Source of the DNA: Legionella parisiensis
Lineage (GTDB): Bacteria > Pseudomonadota > Gammaproteobacteria > Legionellales > Legionellaceae
NCBI RefSeq assembly: GCF_001467945.1
Contig: NZ_LNYQ01000013.1
Coordinates: 576,626 to 640,625 of the forward strand
Reading direction: 5' to 3'
DNA: 64,000 bases
This document shows positions 19,766 through 28,530 of this stretch, piece by piece (the stretch's first letter is position 1; the number at the start of each line of letters is the position of its first letter). The notes beneath the pieces were generated by a model. The model worked only from the letters and a program-made list of their open reading frames with translations. It was not told where the DNA came from and made no database searches. The translations under genes and the position numbers were made by a program.

Positions 19766-19782
19766 TTACAATTCTACTCTCT

Positions 19783-19866
19783 TGGCCAAAATGCTGCGAT
19801 TTTAGCGCTCCGATACTCATGTACTTCGTGTATGCTCTGTTTCGGTGCTCAAAAGTTGCTGCATTT
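19783..19866. repeat. Imperfect palindromic intergenic element
   Basis: After the protease gene, TGCTGCGATTTTAGCGCTCCGA and the facing GTGCTCAAAAGTTGCTGCA form an imperfect inverted repeat around ACTCATGTAC/GTGTATGC. There is no T-run directly after it. It resembles a degenerate dispersed repeat rather than a simple terminator, but no second full copy is seen in this window. Confidence 0.4.
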
Positions 19867-19933
19867 CGGCTCAATTGTAAATAGGTTCTATTTTACTATA
19901 ATTTAAAAACGTAGAATTATTTTCTGAATTCTT

Positions 19934-20245
19934 ATGAAAAATGATAAGACGTTTACGAGTTTTAATGAGTTTTATCCTTTTTACCTAAGTGAACATAAAA
20001 CAGTGATGTGTCGGCGTTTGCATGTCCTGGGCACTTGTTTCGCTTGCTTGAGTTTTCTTTTTTTCCTTTTCACTTGGAATTACTTATGGCTCATTGTGAT
20101 GCTAGCAGTTGGTTATGGATTCGCCTGGCTTGGGCATTTTATTTATGAAAAAAATAAACCAGCTACATTTCGTTATCCTTTGTATAGTTTCATGGGTGAT
20201 TTTGTCATGCTTTGGCAGATTTTAAGAGGAAAATTAAAAATATAA
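19934..20245 (+). CDS. Mpo1-like / DUF962 membrane protein
   Basis: A 103-residue protein matching the DUF962 (YGL010w/Mpo1) family. It has an N-terminal TSFNEFYPFYLSEHKTVMCR with the conserved H-x5-R-LH pattern, two hydrophobic helices (~36-68), and WLGHFIYEKNKPATFRYPLY with the second His motif. Yeast Mpo1 is an Fe2+-dependent dioxygenase in alpha-oxidation of 2-hydroxy fatty acids, with histidines as metal ligands. The bacterial role is unproven. The length is typical for the bacterial short form. Confidence 0.85.
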   Translation: MKNDKTFTSFNEFYPFYLSEHKTVMCRRLHVLGTCFACLSFLFFLFTWNYLWLIVMLAVGYGFAWLGHFIYEKNKPATFRYPLYSFMGDFVMLWQILRGKLKI

Positions 20246-20330
20246 TTCCGAATATCTAAGGAACGCTCCTGTATTTTTGTTGAAAAATAGTCTAAATTGC
20301 AAATAAATATTCCAGAATAAGGGTTGTGCA

Positions 20331-20774
20331 ATGATACTCGAGAGCCCTCCGTTTGCAAATAATGCGCTTATTCCAAAAGAATATACCTGCACCGGTGCTG
20401 ATCATTCTCCGCCATTGATATGGAAAAATATACCTGAAAATACTCAATCTTTTGTTCTAATCATGGATGATCCTGATGCACCAATGGGATTATGGGTACA
20501 CTGGATTTTATTTAACCTGCCTGCCGATTGTCACGAGCTTAAAACAGGAAATGTTCCATCGAAGGCTATCAGCGCGAGAAATAGCTGGAACAGAACCGGC
20601 TATGGTGGGCCCTGTCCGCCAAGTGGAACGCATCGTTATTTCTTTAAGCTCTATGCCTTAGATATATTGTTAAATCTAGGAGAGCATGCGACGAAAAAGG
20701 AAATAGAGACTGCCATGCAAAATCACATTATTGAGCAGGTTGAATTGATTGGTAGATGCAGCAAATCGTCATAA
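20331..20774 (+). CDS. YbhB/YbcL-family (PEBP-like) protein
   Basis: A 147-residue cytosolic protein of the phosphatidylethanolamine-binding/RKIP-like family. It shows SPPLIWKNIPENTQSFVLIM with DDPDAP (the anion-binding-site motif), WVHWILFNLP, and GYGGPCPPSGTHRYFFKLYA, all in the canonical order of E. coli YbhB. The biochemical role in bacteria is poorly known. It lies 85 bases after the Mpo1-like gene, with AT-rich sequence between. Confidence 0.92.
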   Translation: MILESPPFANNALIPKEYTCTGADHSPPLIWKNIPENTQSFVLIMDDPDAPMGLWVHWILFNLPADCHELKTGNVPSKAISARNSWNRTGYGGPCPPSGTHRYFFKLYALDILLNLGEHATKKEIETAMQNHIIEQVELIGRCSKSS

Positions 20775-20785
20775 AAATCTAATAA

Positions 20786-20850
20786 GCTACTCCTTGTCTA
20801 CGGCCCCACGAACAAACCGTGGGGCTGTATGTAAGAGGACAAGGAGTAGC
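20786..20850. repeat. Nested inverted repeat (two-level hairpin)
   Basis: Outer arms GCTACTCCTTGTC (20786-20798) and GACAAGGAGTAGC (20838-20850) match perfectly. Inside, TACGGCCCCACG (20799-20810) pairs with CGTGGGGCTGTA (20818-20829) with a single G-U. The structure starts 12 bases after the PEBP-like gene. A partly similar block (CTTGTCTACG ... CCCACAAACAAGTCGTGTGGG) lies at ~34555-34645, so it is probably a dispersed element that could also end transcription. Confidence 0.75.
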
Positions 20851-20870
20851 GCAATGTACTATTGAAACAT

Positions 20871-20897
20871 GGATCCCTGCCTGCGCAGGGATGACAG
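20871..20897. repeat. Dispersed repeat, copy 1 (ATCCCTGC-GCAGGGAT)
   Basis: ATCCCTGC (20873-20880) and GCAGGGAT (20885-20892) form an 8-bp stem with loop CTGC, followed by GACAG. The same core with a one-base change lies at 54954-54978. It is a short REP-like intergenic element. Confidence 0.6.
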
Positions 20898-20924
20898 CCT
20901 TAAACATCGCTATAGACTGTGGAA

Positions 20925-21410
20925 TTAAAATCGCGCGATAGTTAATCCACAACACGATTCAGTTACTTCATTTAAATGTTCAACAACAGTACTTAGGAGT
21001 CGAGTAAGCAGATAGATTGGATTAAAAACAATAGCAGCAACTGCGGCACAGGCTGCAATAATGCCCATAGTTGCATCCACAACGGTATGTGCAGCGCACG
21101 TTTTAAATGTAGAACACGTACTAGAACTGATATCTGAATTAGGGGCAAAAATTGCTAATAACAAAGCTGGAACGGTTAACAATAAAGTAGCCATCAGATA
21201 AATAAGACTTTTTAAAAAAAGCAGTAGAGCATTCACTCCCAACCAGATAGGACTATGGATTGGACGAACAATTATGTCAGTAAAATCTCTTAAATCATGA
21301 ATTGGCTTAAAATAGGATGGATTTGGGATAGGAATCAATTCAGCGTATCTGTTTCGCAAATTATAATATTGATCCCAAGTCGATCCTAATTTTGAAAAAA
21401 AACCGGGCAT
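20925..21410 (-). CDS. Hypothetical membrane protein
   Basis: A 161-residue protein of no family I recognise. It starts MPGFFSKLGSTWDQYYNLRN and has a strong hydrophobic hairpin at ~60-90 (NALLLFLKSLIYLMATLLLT VPALLLAIF) and a second at ~110-140 (VVDATMGIIAACAAVAAIV). Several Cys lie between them (SSTCSTFKTCAAH) and near the end (ESCCGLTIARF). ATG 21410-21408 is preferred, with AGAGAG upstream. The frame runs up to 21515, but that would overlap sodC. Short double-hairpin membrane proteins are common among Legionella-specific genes; effector status is only a guess. Confidence 0.65.
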   Translation of the reverse strand: MPGFFSKLGSTWDQYYNLRNRYAELIPIPNPSYFKPIHDLRDFTDIIVRPIHSPIWLGVNALLLFLKSLIYLMATLLLTVPALLLAIFAPNSDISSSTCSTFKTCAAHTVVDATMGIIAACAAVAAIVFNPIYLLTRLLSTVVEHLNEVTESCCGLTIARF

Positions 21411-21493
21411 AACATCTCTCTTTTTATTGTTTAGATTAGAATAATCCGAATACAGATTTTGCTGCATCCAGAGCAAAAAAGTATATTTTTTAA

Positions 21494-21994
21494 TTAAGAA
21501 GAAATTTTTCCACAAGCAATACGATCTCCGCCGCCACCCAAAGTTGGATTATCACTATAATTATCTCCACCTGCGTGAACCATAATGGCGTGCCCCTTAA
21601 TATCTTGAGTCTTTAAACGAGGTGCTAATGTAGGGGTATTTGCTGTGCCATTACTATCAACAACCAATACGGGTAAATCACCTAAATGCCCATTACCATA
21701 TGGACCCAGATGTTTATTGGTTTTGGCGGGGTCTAAATGAGCACCTGCTTTTTTAGCATGATCACCACAATCGGGATGTTGATGGATGTGGAAACCGCGA
21801 ATACCCGGAGGAAGTCCGGTCAATTGGGGTTTAATAAGTAAACCGTATTGGCTGTCCTCAAAAACGATTTTTCCTATTGAGGTTCCATCTGTGGTGGAAA
21901 CATCACTCGCTACGGTTCCTGCATTGGCTAGTGACGCGATAAATAAGGTGATAGTGCCCATAGTGATTTGTTTTTTTTGTTTGATTTTATCCAT
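21494..21994 (-). CDS. sodC: Cu,Zn superoxide dismutase, periplasmic
   Basis: SodC dismutates superoxide to H2O2 and O2 in the periplasm. The 166-residue protein has a signal peptide (KKQITMGTITLFIASLANAG), the copper/zinc ligand block RGFHIHQHPDCGDHAKKAGA with HLDP, and HLGDLPVLVVD. The C-terminal IMVHAGGDNYSDNP and GGGGDRIACG hold a copper His, the catalytic Arg and the disulfide Cys. The length matches bacterial SodC. It would protect against the host oxidative burst. Confidence 0.96.
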   Translation of the reverse strand: MDKIKQKKQITMGTITLFIASLANAGTVASDVSTTDGTSIGKIVFEDSQYGLLIKPQLTGLPPGIRGFHIHQHPDCGDHAKKAGAHLDPAKTNKHLGPYGNGHLGDLPVLVVDSNGTANTPTLAPRLKTQDIKGHAIMVHAGGDNYSDNPTLGGGGDRIACGKISS

Positions 21995-22109
21995 GGTTAA
22001 ATCCTTTTTAGTGACAATTTTTTCATTCTAACATAGCATATCACTTATATATTTTATTTAAATGTTGAATTTAAAAGAACGTGAATAATTTATTGGTTAA
22101 TAGGACCTG

Positions 22110-22143
22110 CTTCCATTTTGGCTCAAGCTGGCAAAATGGAAAC
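22110..22143. repeat. Short palindrome upstream of the GNAT gene
   Basis: TTCCATTTTG and CAAAATGGAA are perfect 10-base inverted arms separated by ~11 bases (GCTCAAGCTGG). No T-run follows on either strand. It lies between divergent sodC and the acetyltransferase gene and could be an operator or a small repeat. Confidence 0.45.
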
Positions 22144-22181
22144 AGATTCTGGAAATTAATTACGTCTTTAAGGCTTTTATT

Positions 22182-22706
22182 ATGATTAAAAATTTAACGT
22201 CCAATATTAGAACAGCGACATTAGACGATGCTGAAGCTATTGCACAAATTCATATCTGTTCCTGGCAAAAGATGTATCGAGATTTCATTCCAGAAGTTAT
22301 ATTACAAAACTTATCCTTAAAAGATCGAACTAAGCAGTGGTACGATTTAATAGAGCTGGGAGTTAAAGTATTAATCATAGAAATCAACAATCAAATTGTT
22401 GGCTTTGCCAGTATTTGTCCTTTTCGTGATTTTAGTGAAGACAGTTCAATGGGCGAGATCAGCGCTATTTATTTGCATCCCGATTATTGGCGTATGGGAT
22501 TAGGGACTCAATTATGTCTGGCTGCGATTTCTGAACTTGCAAATCAGGGGTATAAAAAAATATTGCTATGGGTATTCGAAGACAATATTCAAGCACGTAA
22601 GTTCTATGATGCTTTAGGATTTGAAGCCACAAGTTCAACCAAGTTAGAAGAATTTTATGAGGGTGGGGCTTTATTAAAAGAAATTCTTTATCAGAAAATC
22701 CTTTAA
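22182..22706 (+). CDS. GNAT-family N-acetyltransferase
   Basis: A 174-residue GCN5-related acetyltransferase. It shows the N-terminal IRTATLDDAEAIAQIHICSW, motif A ISAIYLHPDYWRMGLGTQLC (acetyl-CoA pyrophosphate loop as R-x-G-L-G-x), and motif B IQARKFYDALGFE. Proteins of this layout include RimI-like and small-molecule acetyltransferases; the substrate is not predictable. It is divergent from sodC. Confidence 0.88.
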   Translation: MIKNLTSNIRTATLDDAEAIAQIHICSWQKMYRDFIPEVILQNLSLKDRTKQWYDLIELGVKVLIIEINNQIVGFASICPFRDFSEDSSMGEISAIYLHPDYWRMGLGTQLCLAAISELANQGYKKILLWVFEDNIQARKFYDALGFEATSSTKLEEFYEGGALLKEILYQKIL

Positions 22707-22851
22707 TTTATTGAACCGTTTTGCATGGATGCAGAACTCGGTGCTGTCATGCAAATAGATGAGATGGACTAGGTGCGGTAGGCAAGGAGATAGGAAAAGT
22801 GGTTTTATGCTCAAAAGTTAGTTGTTTTTACCCTTTGCATGTTGAGTTCAC

Positions 22852-24330
22852 CTAAGTGCCACAGAACGTTTGGTATACTCGCTCGTGTGGCATAGGCAAG
22901 CACTGTAAGTTTTCAGTATTTCTGAGTTGGTGATAAGGATTTTTCAGTACGGTTAAAAGAGTATCCATTAAGGTACTGTCGTTGTTTTCAATATAGTCCC
23001 TAATTGCATTTTCAATTAAGTGATTTCTGGGGATATAGGCTGGGTTTACCCGATTCATCTTATTTTTTATTTTGGTGATCTCGACATTTTGTTGATTAAT
23101 GCATCCTAACCAGTCAGAAACCCACTGTTCGCTTTTCGGTTGATTTCCTAGATTGCTGATTAAATCCTTCTGTGAGCGCTCACAATCAATGGCTTGATTC
23201 ATAAGCCTGAAGGTATTTGTAAAATCCGGTTTATGTTGTTGTAATAACACGAAAAATTTGTTAATAAGTTCGCTAGAATGAGTGTTTTCCTCAAAAAGCC
23301 CTAACTTTTCTCTTATTTTTTTATTCCAATATTGAGTAAAGCGTTCTGTGAATGAGTTGAGCGCCTCGAGTATTTGTTGCGGTGCTTCTTTATCTTTCAA
23401 TAAAGGGAGTAAGCATAGGCTAAATTGAGCCAAATTCCACTTTGCTATAGCGGCTTGATTGCCAAATGCATAACGACCTGCATGATCAATAGAGCTAAAT
23501 ACAGTATCAAAGTTAAATTCATCCATAAACGCACAAGGGCCATAATCGATAGTTTCGCCAGATATGGTCATATTATCTGTATTCATGACTCCATGGATAA
23601 AGCCTACACCCATCCATTCAGCAATAAGGCTTGCTTGCCGATCTACAACTTTTTTAAACAGTTCGAGATAGGGGTTAGCGCTGGGTAAAAGTTCAGGATA
23701 GTGTCTTTCAAGAGCATAATGAGCAAGAGATTGAAGTAATAAGTGATTATCCTTTTGAGCAGCGGCATATTCAAAAGAACCCACCCGCAGACTACTGGAT
23801 GCAACTCGGGTTAATACACCTAATGGTACAGGGCCATTTTGGCGATAGATCTTTTCTTGGCTTCCAATGGCAGCGAGGCAACGGGTGGTTGGAATATTTA
23901 AACCGTGCATTGCTTCGCTGATCAGATATTCTCTTAATACTGCTGAAAGAGGGGCTCTACCATCACCCATTCGTGAAAACATTGTTTTTCCTGAACCTTT
24001 GAGTTGAATATCCCATCGCCTCCCATCGTGACTGCATGTTTCGCCAAGTAATACGGCGCGCCCATCTCCCAAAAGAGGGACATAGTACCCGAATTGATGG
24101 CCTGCATAAGCTAATGCAATACTTTTAAGATGTGCTGGAACTCGATTTCCCGCATAAAAAAATAGAGTTTCTTGCTCATTGACAGAAGAAGAATTCGGAG
24201 CACAAAGAGACGAAGCAAGTTCATGATTGAATTTAACTAAATAAGGATTTGCAATCGCTGTTGGCTCGATCACCTCGTAAAAATTAGCAGGCAATTTGAG
24301 ATAAGAGCTAGGAGAAATATTAGGAATCAC
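22852..24330 (-). CDS. selO: Protein adenylyltransferase SelO (YdiU/UPF0061)
   Basis: SelO is a pseudokinase that transfers AMP from ATP to Ser/Thr/Tyr of target proteins, linked to redox homeostasis. The 492-residue protein shows the family hallmarks GHQFGYYVPLLGDGRAVLLG, QLKGSGKTMFSRMGDGRAPL, EYLISEAMHGLNIPTTR and the metal-binding GVMNTDNMTISGETIDYGP. The C-terminal redox Cys of some SelO proteins is present near the end as RVYQTFCGT. The start is a GTG (24330-24328). The length is typical. Confidence 0.95.
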   Translation of the reverse strand: MIPNISPSSYLKLPANFYEVIEPTAIANPYLVKFNHELASSLCAPNSSSVNEQETLFFYAGNRVPAHLKSIALAYAGHQFGYYVPLLGDGRAVLLGETCSHDGRRWDIQLKGSGKTMFSRMGDGRAPLSAVLREYLISEAMHGLNIPTTRCLAAIGSQEKIYRQNGPVPLGVLTRVASSSLRVGSFEYAAAQKDNHLLLQSLAHYALERHYPELLPSANPYLELFKKVVDRQASLIAEWMGVGFIHGVMNTDNMTISGETIDYGPCAFMDEFNFDTVFSSIDHAGRYAFGNQAAIAKWNLAQFSLCLLPLLKDKEAPQQILEALNSFTERFTQYWNKKIREKLGLFEENTHSSELINKFFVLLQQHKPDFTNTFRLMNQAIDCERSQKDLISNLGNQPKSEQWVSDWLGCINQQNVEITKIKNKMNRVNPAYIPRNHLIENAIRDYIENNDSTLMDTLLTVLKNPYHQLRNTENLQCLPMPHERVYQTFCGT

Positions 24331-24522
24331 ATCAAACTAATCCATAAAAAAATTGTATGTTAAATGTTTAATAAAAATCCTTCAATTTAAATAGTAGTTA
24401 GATTTTAAAAATTCATACACGCCCAATTAATGCGAGAGCCATTTTTAATTAAAGACTACTTAACTACATTATAGTGTTTGTGAGTAGCAAGAGTAAAATT
24501 GAGGCATGAGAACTAGTTAATT

Positions 24523-25170
24523 TTAATTATGGCTCAAGGAATTTGTATGTTCTGAGCGATATTTATTTAACATGTCCTCACCTTTTCTTCCTCCTTCACT
24601 CTTTTGAAACTCACGCATAAAACCATCCCATCCAGGGAGTTCATCCAGCTCTCCTGATTCAATTACCTCTTTTGTTTTTTTGTTATGAGTCTCACTTACT
24701 TTTTCATACTGTGACATTGGTCCAATAAATAAATTAACCTCTATTCCTTTTCTTTCTGCAGCTTTAATAAAGTCAAAGATTTCTTCTTCAGGAGTCCCAT
24801 CAGGGAAGACGGCTAATAGTTTAGGTTGATAGTCTTTATGTGCATTTTTAGGATGAGCAATTGTTTCTAGGGTCAAATCCCTTACAAAATCGAGTTCTTC
24901 TTTGGTTGCATTTTGTGGTGCCTTGAAAACCCAACTATGGGGAAAAAATTTATTCTCTATAGTAAATTTGGCTCCTGAGTTTTTGGATACAAATTCAACA
25001 TATAGAGGGGAGACCTTATTATTTTCATACATTTCTTCAAAAAACGTTTCATTAGGTCGAATTTCAAATAATAAACTCTGATTTGCTTTATTCATAACCT
25101 CCAATGCGGCCAATAGTTCCTCATATCGTTCTTTCGCGGCTTTTTTTTCTTCCTCTAATTTTGCTTGCAT
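24523..25170 (-). CDS. Hypothetical protein
   Basis: A 215-residue soluble protein, not recognised. It starts with a Lys/Glu-rich helix (MQAKLEEEKKAAKERYEELL). The middle looks like an alpha/beta fold (PKLLAVFPDGTPEEEIFDFI, KAAERKGIEVNLFIGPMSQY), and the C-terminus is charged (EGGRKGEDMLNKYRSEHTNS). No signal peptide or membrane helix. It stands alone between selO and an M20 peptidase, in the same orientation. A Dot/Icm substrate is possible but unsupported by any motif. Confidence 0.6.
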   Translation of the reverse strand: MQAKLEEEKKAAKERYEELLAALEVMNKANQSLLFEIRPNETFFEEMYENNKVSPLYVEFVSKNSGAKFTIENKFFPHSWVFKAPQNATKEELDFVRDLTLETIAHPKNAHKDYQPKLLAVFPDGTPEEEIFDFIKAAERKGIEVNLFIGPMSQYEKVSETHNKKTKEVIESGELDELPGWDGFMREFQKSEGGRKGEDMLNKYRSEHTNSLSHN

Positions 25171-25259
25171 GCAATACCCCAGGTACGAACTATTCGATAG
25201 TTTTTAAAGTATAGCTCAAATTAGATTAAAAAAACGAAATGTTAGACAATAGGAGGGCT

Positions 25260-26555
25260 TCATGAGTTAATTAATCGATAAATTAATAGGGATGCACGTT
25301 GGGTCTGTATTGAAAGGGAAGGGATATTTAAAGTTTCTTTCACAGAATGTGCTCCTGTGCCTACAGGTCCTAAACCTGCTAATGCTCCGCTTACTATGGA
25401 GGAAATGTGTGAGACATCGCCTGCACCTCTACTCCCTGGATCAAGTGGATGTACTACTCCTTGTCCCAAGTCTTCACTGACTTTACTATATTGTCTTAAT
25501 AAAGCTTCATTGGCAGGAGTGGGCGGCATACTGGGGATCCCATCTTGAAATATAATGGAAGCAGTAGTGCCAGGTAAATGATGGGTAACAATATCAGTGA
25601 TTTTTTTCTCTGCCATGCTCTTTTGTTGTTCGCTAATAAAACGTAAATCACCATTTGCCATAGCAACTTTTGCGATGACGTTTCCCTTGCCAAAAACGTC
25701 ACCTTGAATGTTATTTACGCTATTAATTGTGGTTCCCCCTAAAGCAAGGCCTGGACTAAATGATAAAAAGCGCTCCCCGCTAAGCAGGGTACGCATTGTA
25801 TCTAGGATTCGTACTAACTCGTAAATAGCACCATAACCCACTTTGTTTTGGAAAATTTCTGAGGAGTGTGCCTCATTACCATGAGTTTCTAGAGTCCAGT
25901 GTGCTATGCCTCTACGCGCAATAGTTGCTGTGTCCGAGGTAATAGACCACTCAAAATCCAGGGCAACATCACTATTTTTTGCTGCATCGACTAAAGGTTT
26001 TCTTGAAATTGAAGTGGGTTTTCCTGCGTCTTCTTCATCACCAGTTAAAATAACCGTTATGTTTGCATTGTCCAGCGCGTGCATTTCTTGCAAGGCTTTT
26101 AAGGCATAAAGGATAACGACTACACCACCTTTGTCATCTATAACACCAGGACCTGTTGCAACATCTCCTTGACGTTCAAAATGTTGGAATGGGCCATCTG
26201 CCGGGAACACCGTATCAAGATGGCCAATTAAAAGCAGTTTTTTGCCTTTATTTCCAGTACGCTCGGCGACCAATGTCCCTGCTCTATGCATGGCGGGCGG
26301 TTCATGAGCCCAAAACGTTTTAAATCCGAATTGGTCGAGTTGCTTGCGTACCCTATTTCCAACCTTATAAATTCCATTAAGGTTTGCAGTACCACTGTTC
26401 GTATTGACTAATTGTTCCAATAATGAAAGTTGTTCTTGAGATTGAGTTGTAATGTACTGGGTTATCTGTTTTTCTACTGAAGTGAGATTATTTGCATATG
26501 AGATTTGAATATCCAGAATTAAGAATAGAAAAAGAATGCCAGCGAACTTTCTCAT
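25260..26555 (-). CDS. Exported M20-family metallopeptidase (glutamate carboxypeptidase-like)
   Basis: A 431-residue protein with a signal peptide (~1-21, AGILFLFLILDIQISYA) and the M20 di-zinc layout: LLIGHLDTVF (His, Asp), TGPGVIDDKGG (bridging Asp), VILTGDEEDAGKP (catalytic Glu and metal Glu), a dimerisation insert, and a late His motif (GTGAHSVKETLN). Residues 300-330 resemble CPG2-type carboxypeptidases that remove C-terminal Glu. A periplasmic or secreted location is expected. The substrate is not certain. Confidence 0.9.
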   Translation of the reverse strand: MRKFAGILFLFLILDIQISYANNLTSVEKQITQYITTQSQEQLSLLEQLVNTNSGTANLNGIYKVGNRVRKQLDQFGFKTFWAHEPPAMHRAGTLVAERTGNKGKKLLLIGHLDTVFPADGPFQHFERQGDVATGPGVIDDKGGVVVILYALKALQEMHALDNANITVILTGDEEDAGKPTSISRKPLVDAAKNSDVALDFEWSITSDTATIARRGIAHWTLETHGNEAHSSEIFQNKVGYGAIYELVRILDTMRTLLSGERFLSFSPGLALGGTTINSVNNIQGDVFGKGNVIAKVAMANGDLRFISEQQKSMAEKKITDIVTHHLPGTTASIIFQDGIPSMPPTPANEALLRQYSKVSEDLGQGVVHPLDPGSRGAGDVSHISSIVSGALAGLGPVGTGAHSVKETLNIPSLSIQTQRASLLIYRLINS

Positions 26556-26640
26556 TATATTTTATTTTCACTATTTTATTGTTAGAACACAATTATACAC
26601 TGTTTGTCTCTGAAAAAAGAGGAAATATAATTACACAACT

Positions 26641-27168
26641 TTATACTTTCCCTGATCCTAAATTCACTTTTTCTGCTTCAGCCGACGCCACAAAGTCTAG
26701 AGTACGGTTGCAGGGGTAATAACCTTGCTTTGAGGTTTCTTTTAGAATTCGATCACAACGCTGGGCAAGTGCTGCAAAATCCTGAGATGTGTCTCCCTGG
26801 CGCTCAAGAAATAAAGCCGCTTCTCGGAATAAGGTGAGGCTTGATACCAGTTTTTTAGTATCAGTATCTCCACTCATAAGCATTAGGGCAGGGATGTTTC
26901 TTTTTAGCTGTTGTTCTACCAGTTGAGTTATTGTGTCATAATTTTGAAAAAGTTCTTTATTTTGCAAATAGCCATACGCTTCTTTGAAATCAACGATACC
27001 AAAATGTTGGGCTATAGAACTGAACCCGAGCTGTTTTAACTGAGGAAAGATATACCATATCCAGTGGCTTTGTTTGCTCCCAGCTTTAAGTTCACCATAA
27101 GCCTGTTGGAATGAAATATATGCGTCTTCTCCTTGTTGTGCTTTGATAAAGCGTTGAACAGTGTTCAT
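26641..27168 (-). CDS. DUF1810 family protein
   Basis: A 175-residue protein matching DUF1810: MNTVQRFIKAQQ, YGELKAGSKQSHWIWYIFPQ followed by LKQLGFSSIAQHFGI, and the central LVSSLTLFREAALF-type helix. The family is small, soluble and mostly uncharacterised. Known members are ~140-150 residues; the extra C-terminal ~25 residues (CNRTLDFVASAEAEKVNLGS) look like a natural tail. ATG 27168 has AAGGGA upstream; a TTG sits one codon earlier. Confidence 0.85.
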   Translation of the reverse strand: MNTVQRFIKAQQGEDAYISFQQAYGELKAGSKQSHWIWYIFPQLKQLGFSSIAQHFGIVDFKEAYGYLQNKELFQNYDTITQLVEQQLKRNIPALMLMSGDTDTKKLVSSLTLFREAALFLERQGDTSQDFAALAQRCDRILKETSKQGYYPCNRTLDFVASAEAEKVNLGSGKV

Positions 27169-27354
27169 CAATAAATCCCTTAAATGAGTACTCTATGTTT
27201 TAAATATTTCCATACTTGTATATTATGTTAGTTTAGGTATTGTGGTACGACAAGTTTGATTGGAGTTATCCGTAATAGTATCTTGAATCAGGCTCAAAAA
27301 GGAAAAACACCCATATTCCAGGCTGTTTTTATTTCCAAACAGTTTTAATAATTC

Positions 27355-28530
27355 TTACTTCAGATTAGCTCGTCTGAATTCTGCTTCTTGTAAGCGTATA
27401 GCAAAATCTTCGTCCGATTCAATCTGAACACCATGTTCATTTTTAAGAGCTTCTTCCTTATCAAGTTTATCAAGGTTTTCAATTCTTTTTTGAACACTGG
27501 CAAAGAACCTCGGATCGGAGGCAGTGACCATGAGTGTCTTTACGTGCTGTTGATAACGCTCTGCTTTGTCTTCGTTTATTTGAGTGCTTACAGTTGCTGC
27601 AATTACTTGTGTTTCTCTGTCTTTAGAGGATTCACGAGTTTTAGAAGATTCATGATCTTTAGAAGATGTATAAGTTTCTTCTGTTGATTTTGGGCGCTCA
27701 ATACGTTTTTCAATAGGCAGAGCTTTTGGCTGAGGCAATTCCTCTACAGTGGTCGTCCAATGTACTGACCTGCCTTCGTTATTTAAAACAATAGTGGGGC
27801 AACCTTTCATGGGTTTTCCATTGAGCTCATTAGTCACATAGAGATTTACTTCAAGTTGATCTGCAACTTCTTTTAAATCGCTATGTGTAGCCCATCTTCC
27901 TTGTTCCTTAATTTTTTCTATTCCTTTTAGAATGACGGAACGAGGATTTTCTTTTCCACCAGATAGTACGTCTGCCAGTAAAGCCTCTTTCACATGCGCA
28001 TTTTCTATTGGTTCATTTTCTTGGAAGCTCCCTATAAGCTTAGGCGCCAATGACTTGGAGGTTTTTTTTGCCAAGTCAAGAACTTCAGGTGATAAAGCCA
28101 ATTCATTGAACTGTTTTATCTTATCCAGCGCACTCTCTTCTTGTTCTTCTTTTAAGTAATAGTGCACTAATTCCATGAACTTATGATATACAGGTGAGCT
28201 TTCAACCTGGGTGCTTCCATTCCTTTTTGCTTGCGCTATTTTCTCAAAAAGATCATATTTATATGCAGTGGCAGAAATACTTCTTAAAGACATTTGCAAT
28301 TTAAGCAAGGTTTCTTTTTTATAAGTATAGGGTGATTCGTACAGTTGATTTAAATCAATGTCCAGAATTTCTTGCAAGCCTACATTGTTAAGGCCTTTCT
28401 TTTGCCATTTAGCAAAAGTTTTGCTGTTTTTGCTGTCTTCATGTTCTTTTTGAATGGTGGCTATTAAACCTATTGCAAATGCATAAAATCCGCAATCACC
28501 GCCACCAGGATTATCTATTCTAAAAGGCAT
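27355..28530 (-). CDS. OTU-like cysteine protease, candidate deubiquitinase effector
   Basis: A 391-residue soluble protein whose first residues are MPFRIDNPGGGDCGFYAFAI, the OTU catalytic loop (Asp 12, Cys 13, followed by the aromatic GFY). A helical insert follows (~30-200). The second half of the fold shows HSDLKEVADQLEVNLYVT and then NNEGRSVHWTTTV with the catalytic His (~257). The C-terminal ~120 residues are charged and repetitive in Ser/Lys/Glu (SSKDHESSKTRESSKDRE) and helical. This resembles the Lot family of Legionella OTU deubiquitinases delivered by Dot/Icm. It is divergent from the cyclodipeptide synthase gene. Confidence 0.72.
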   Translation of the reverse strand: MPFRIDNPGGGDCGFYAFAIGLIATIQKEHEDSKNSKTFAKWQKKGLNNVGLQEILDIDLNQLYESPYTYKKETLLKLQMSLRSISATAYKYDLFEKIAQAKRNGSTQVESSPVYHKFMELVHYYLKEEQEESALDKIKQFNELALSPEVLDLAKKTSKSLAPKLIGSFQENEPIENAHVKEALLADVLSGGKENPRSVILKGIEKIKEQGRWATHSDLKEVADQLEVNLYVTNELNGKPMKGCPTIVLNNEGRSVHWTTTVEELPQPKALPIEKRIERPKSTEETYTSSKDHESSKTRESSKDRETQVIAATVSTQINEDKAERYQQHVKTLMVTASDPRFFASVQKRIENLDKLDKEEALKNEHGVQIESDEDFAIRLQEAEFRRANLK

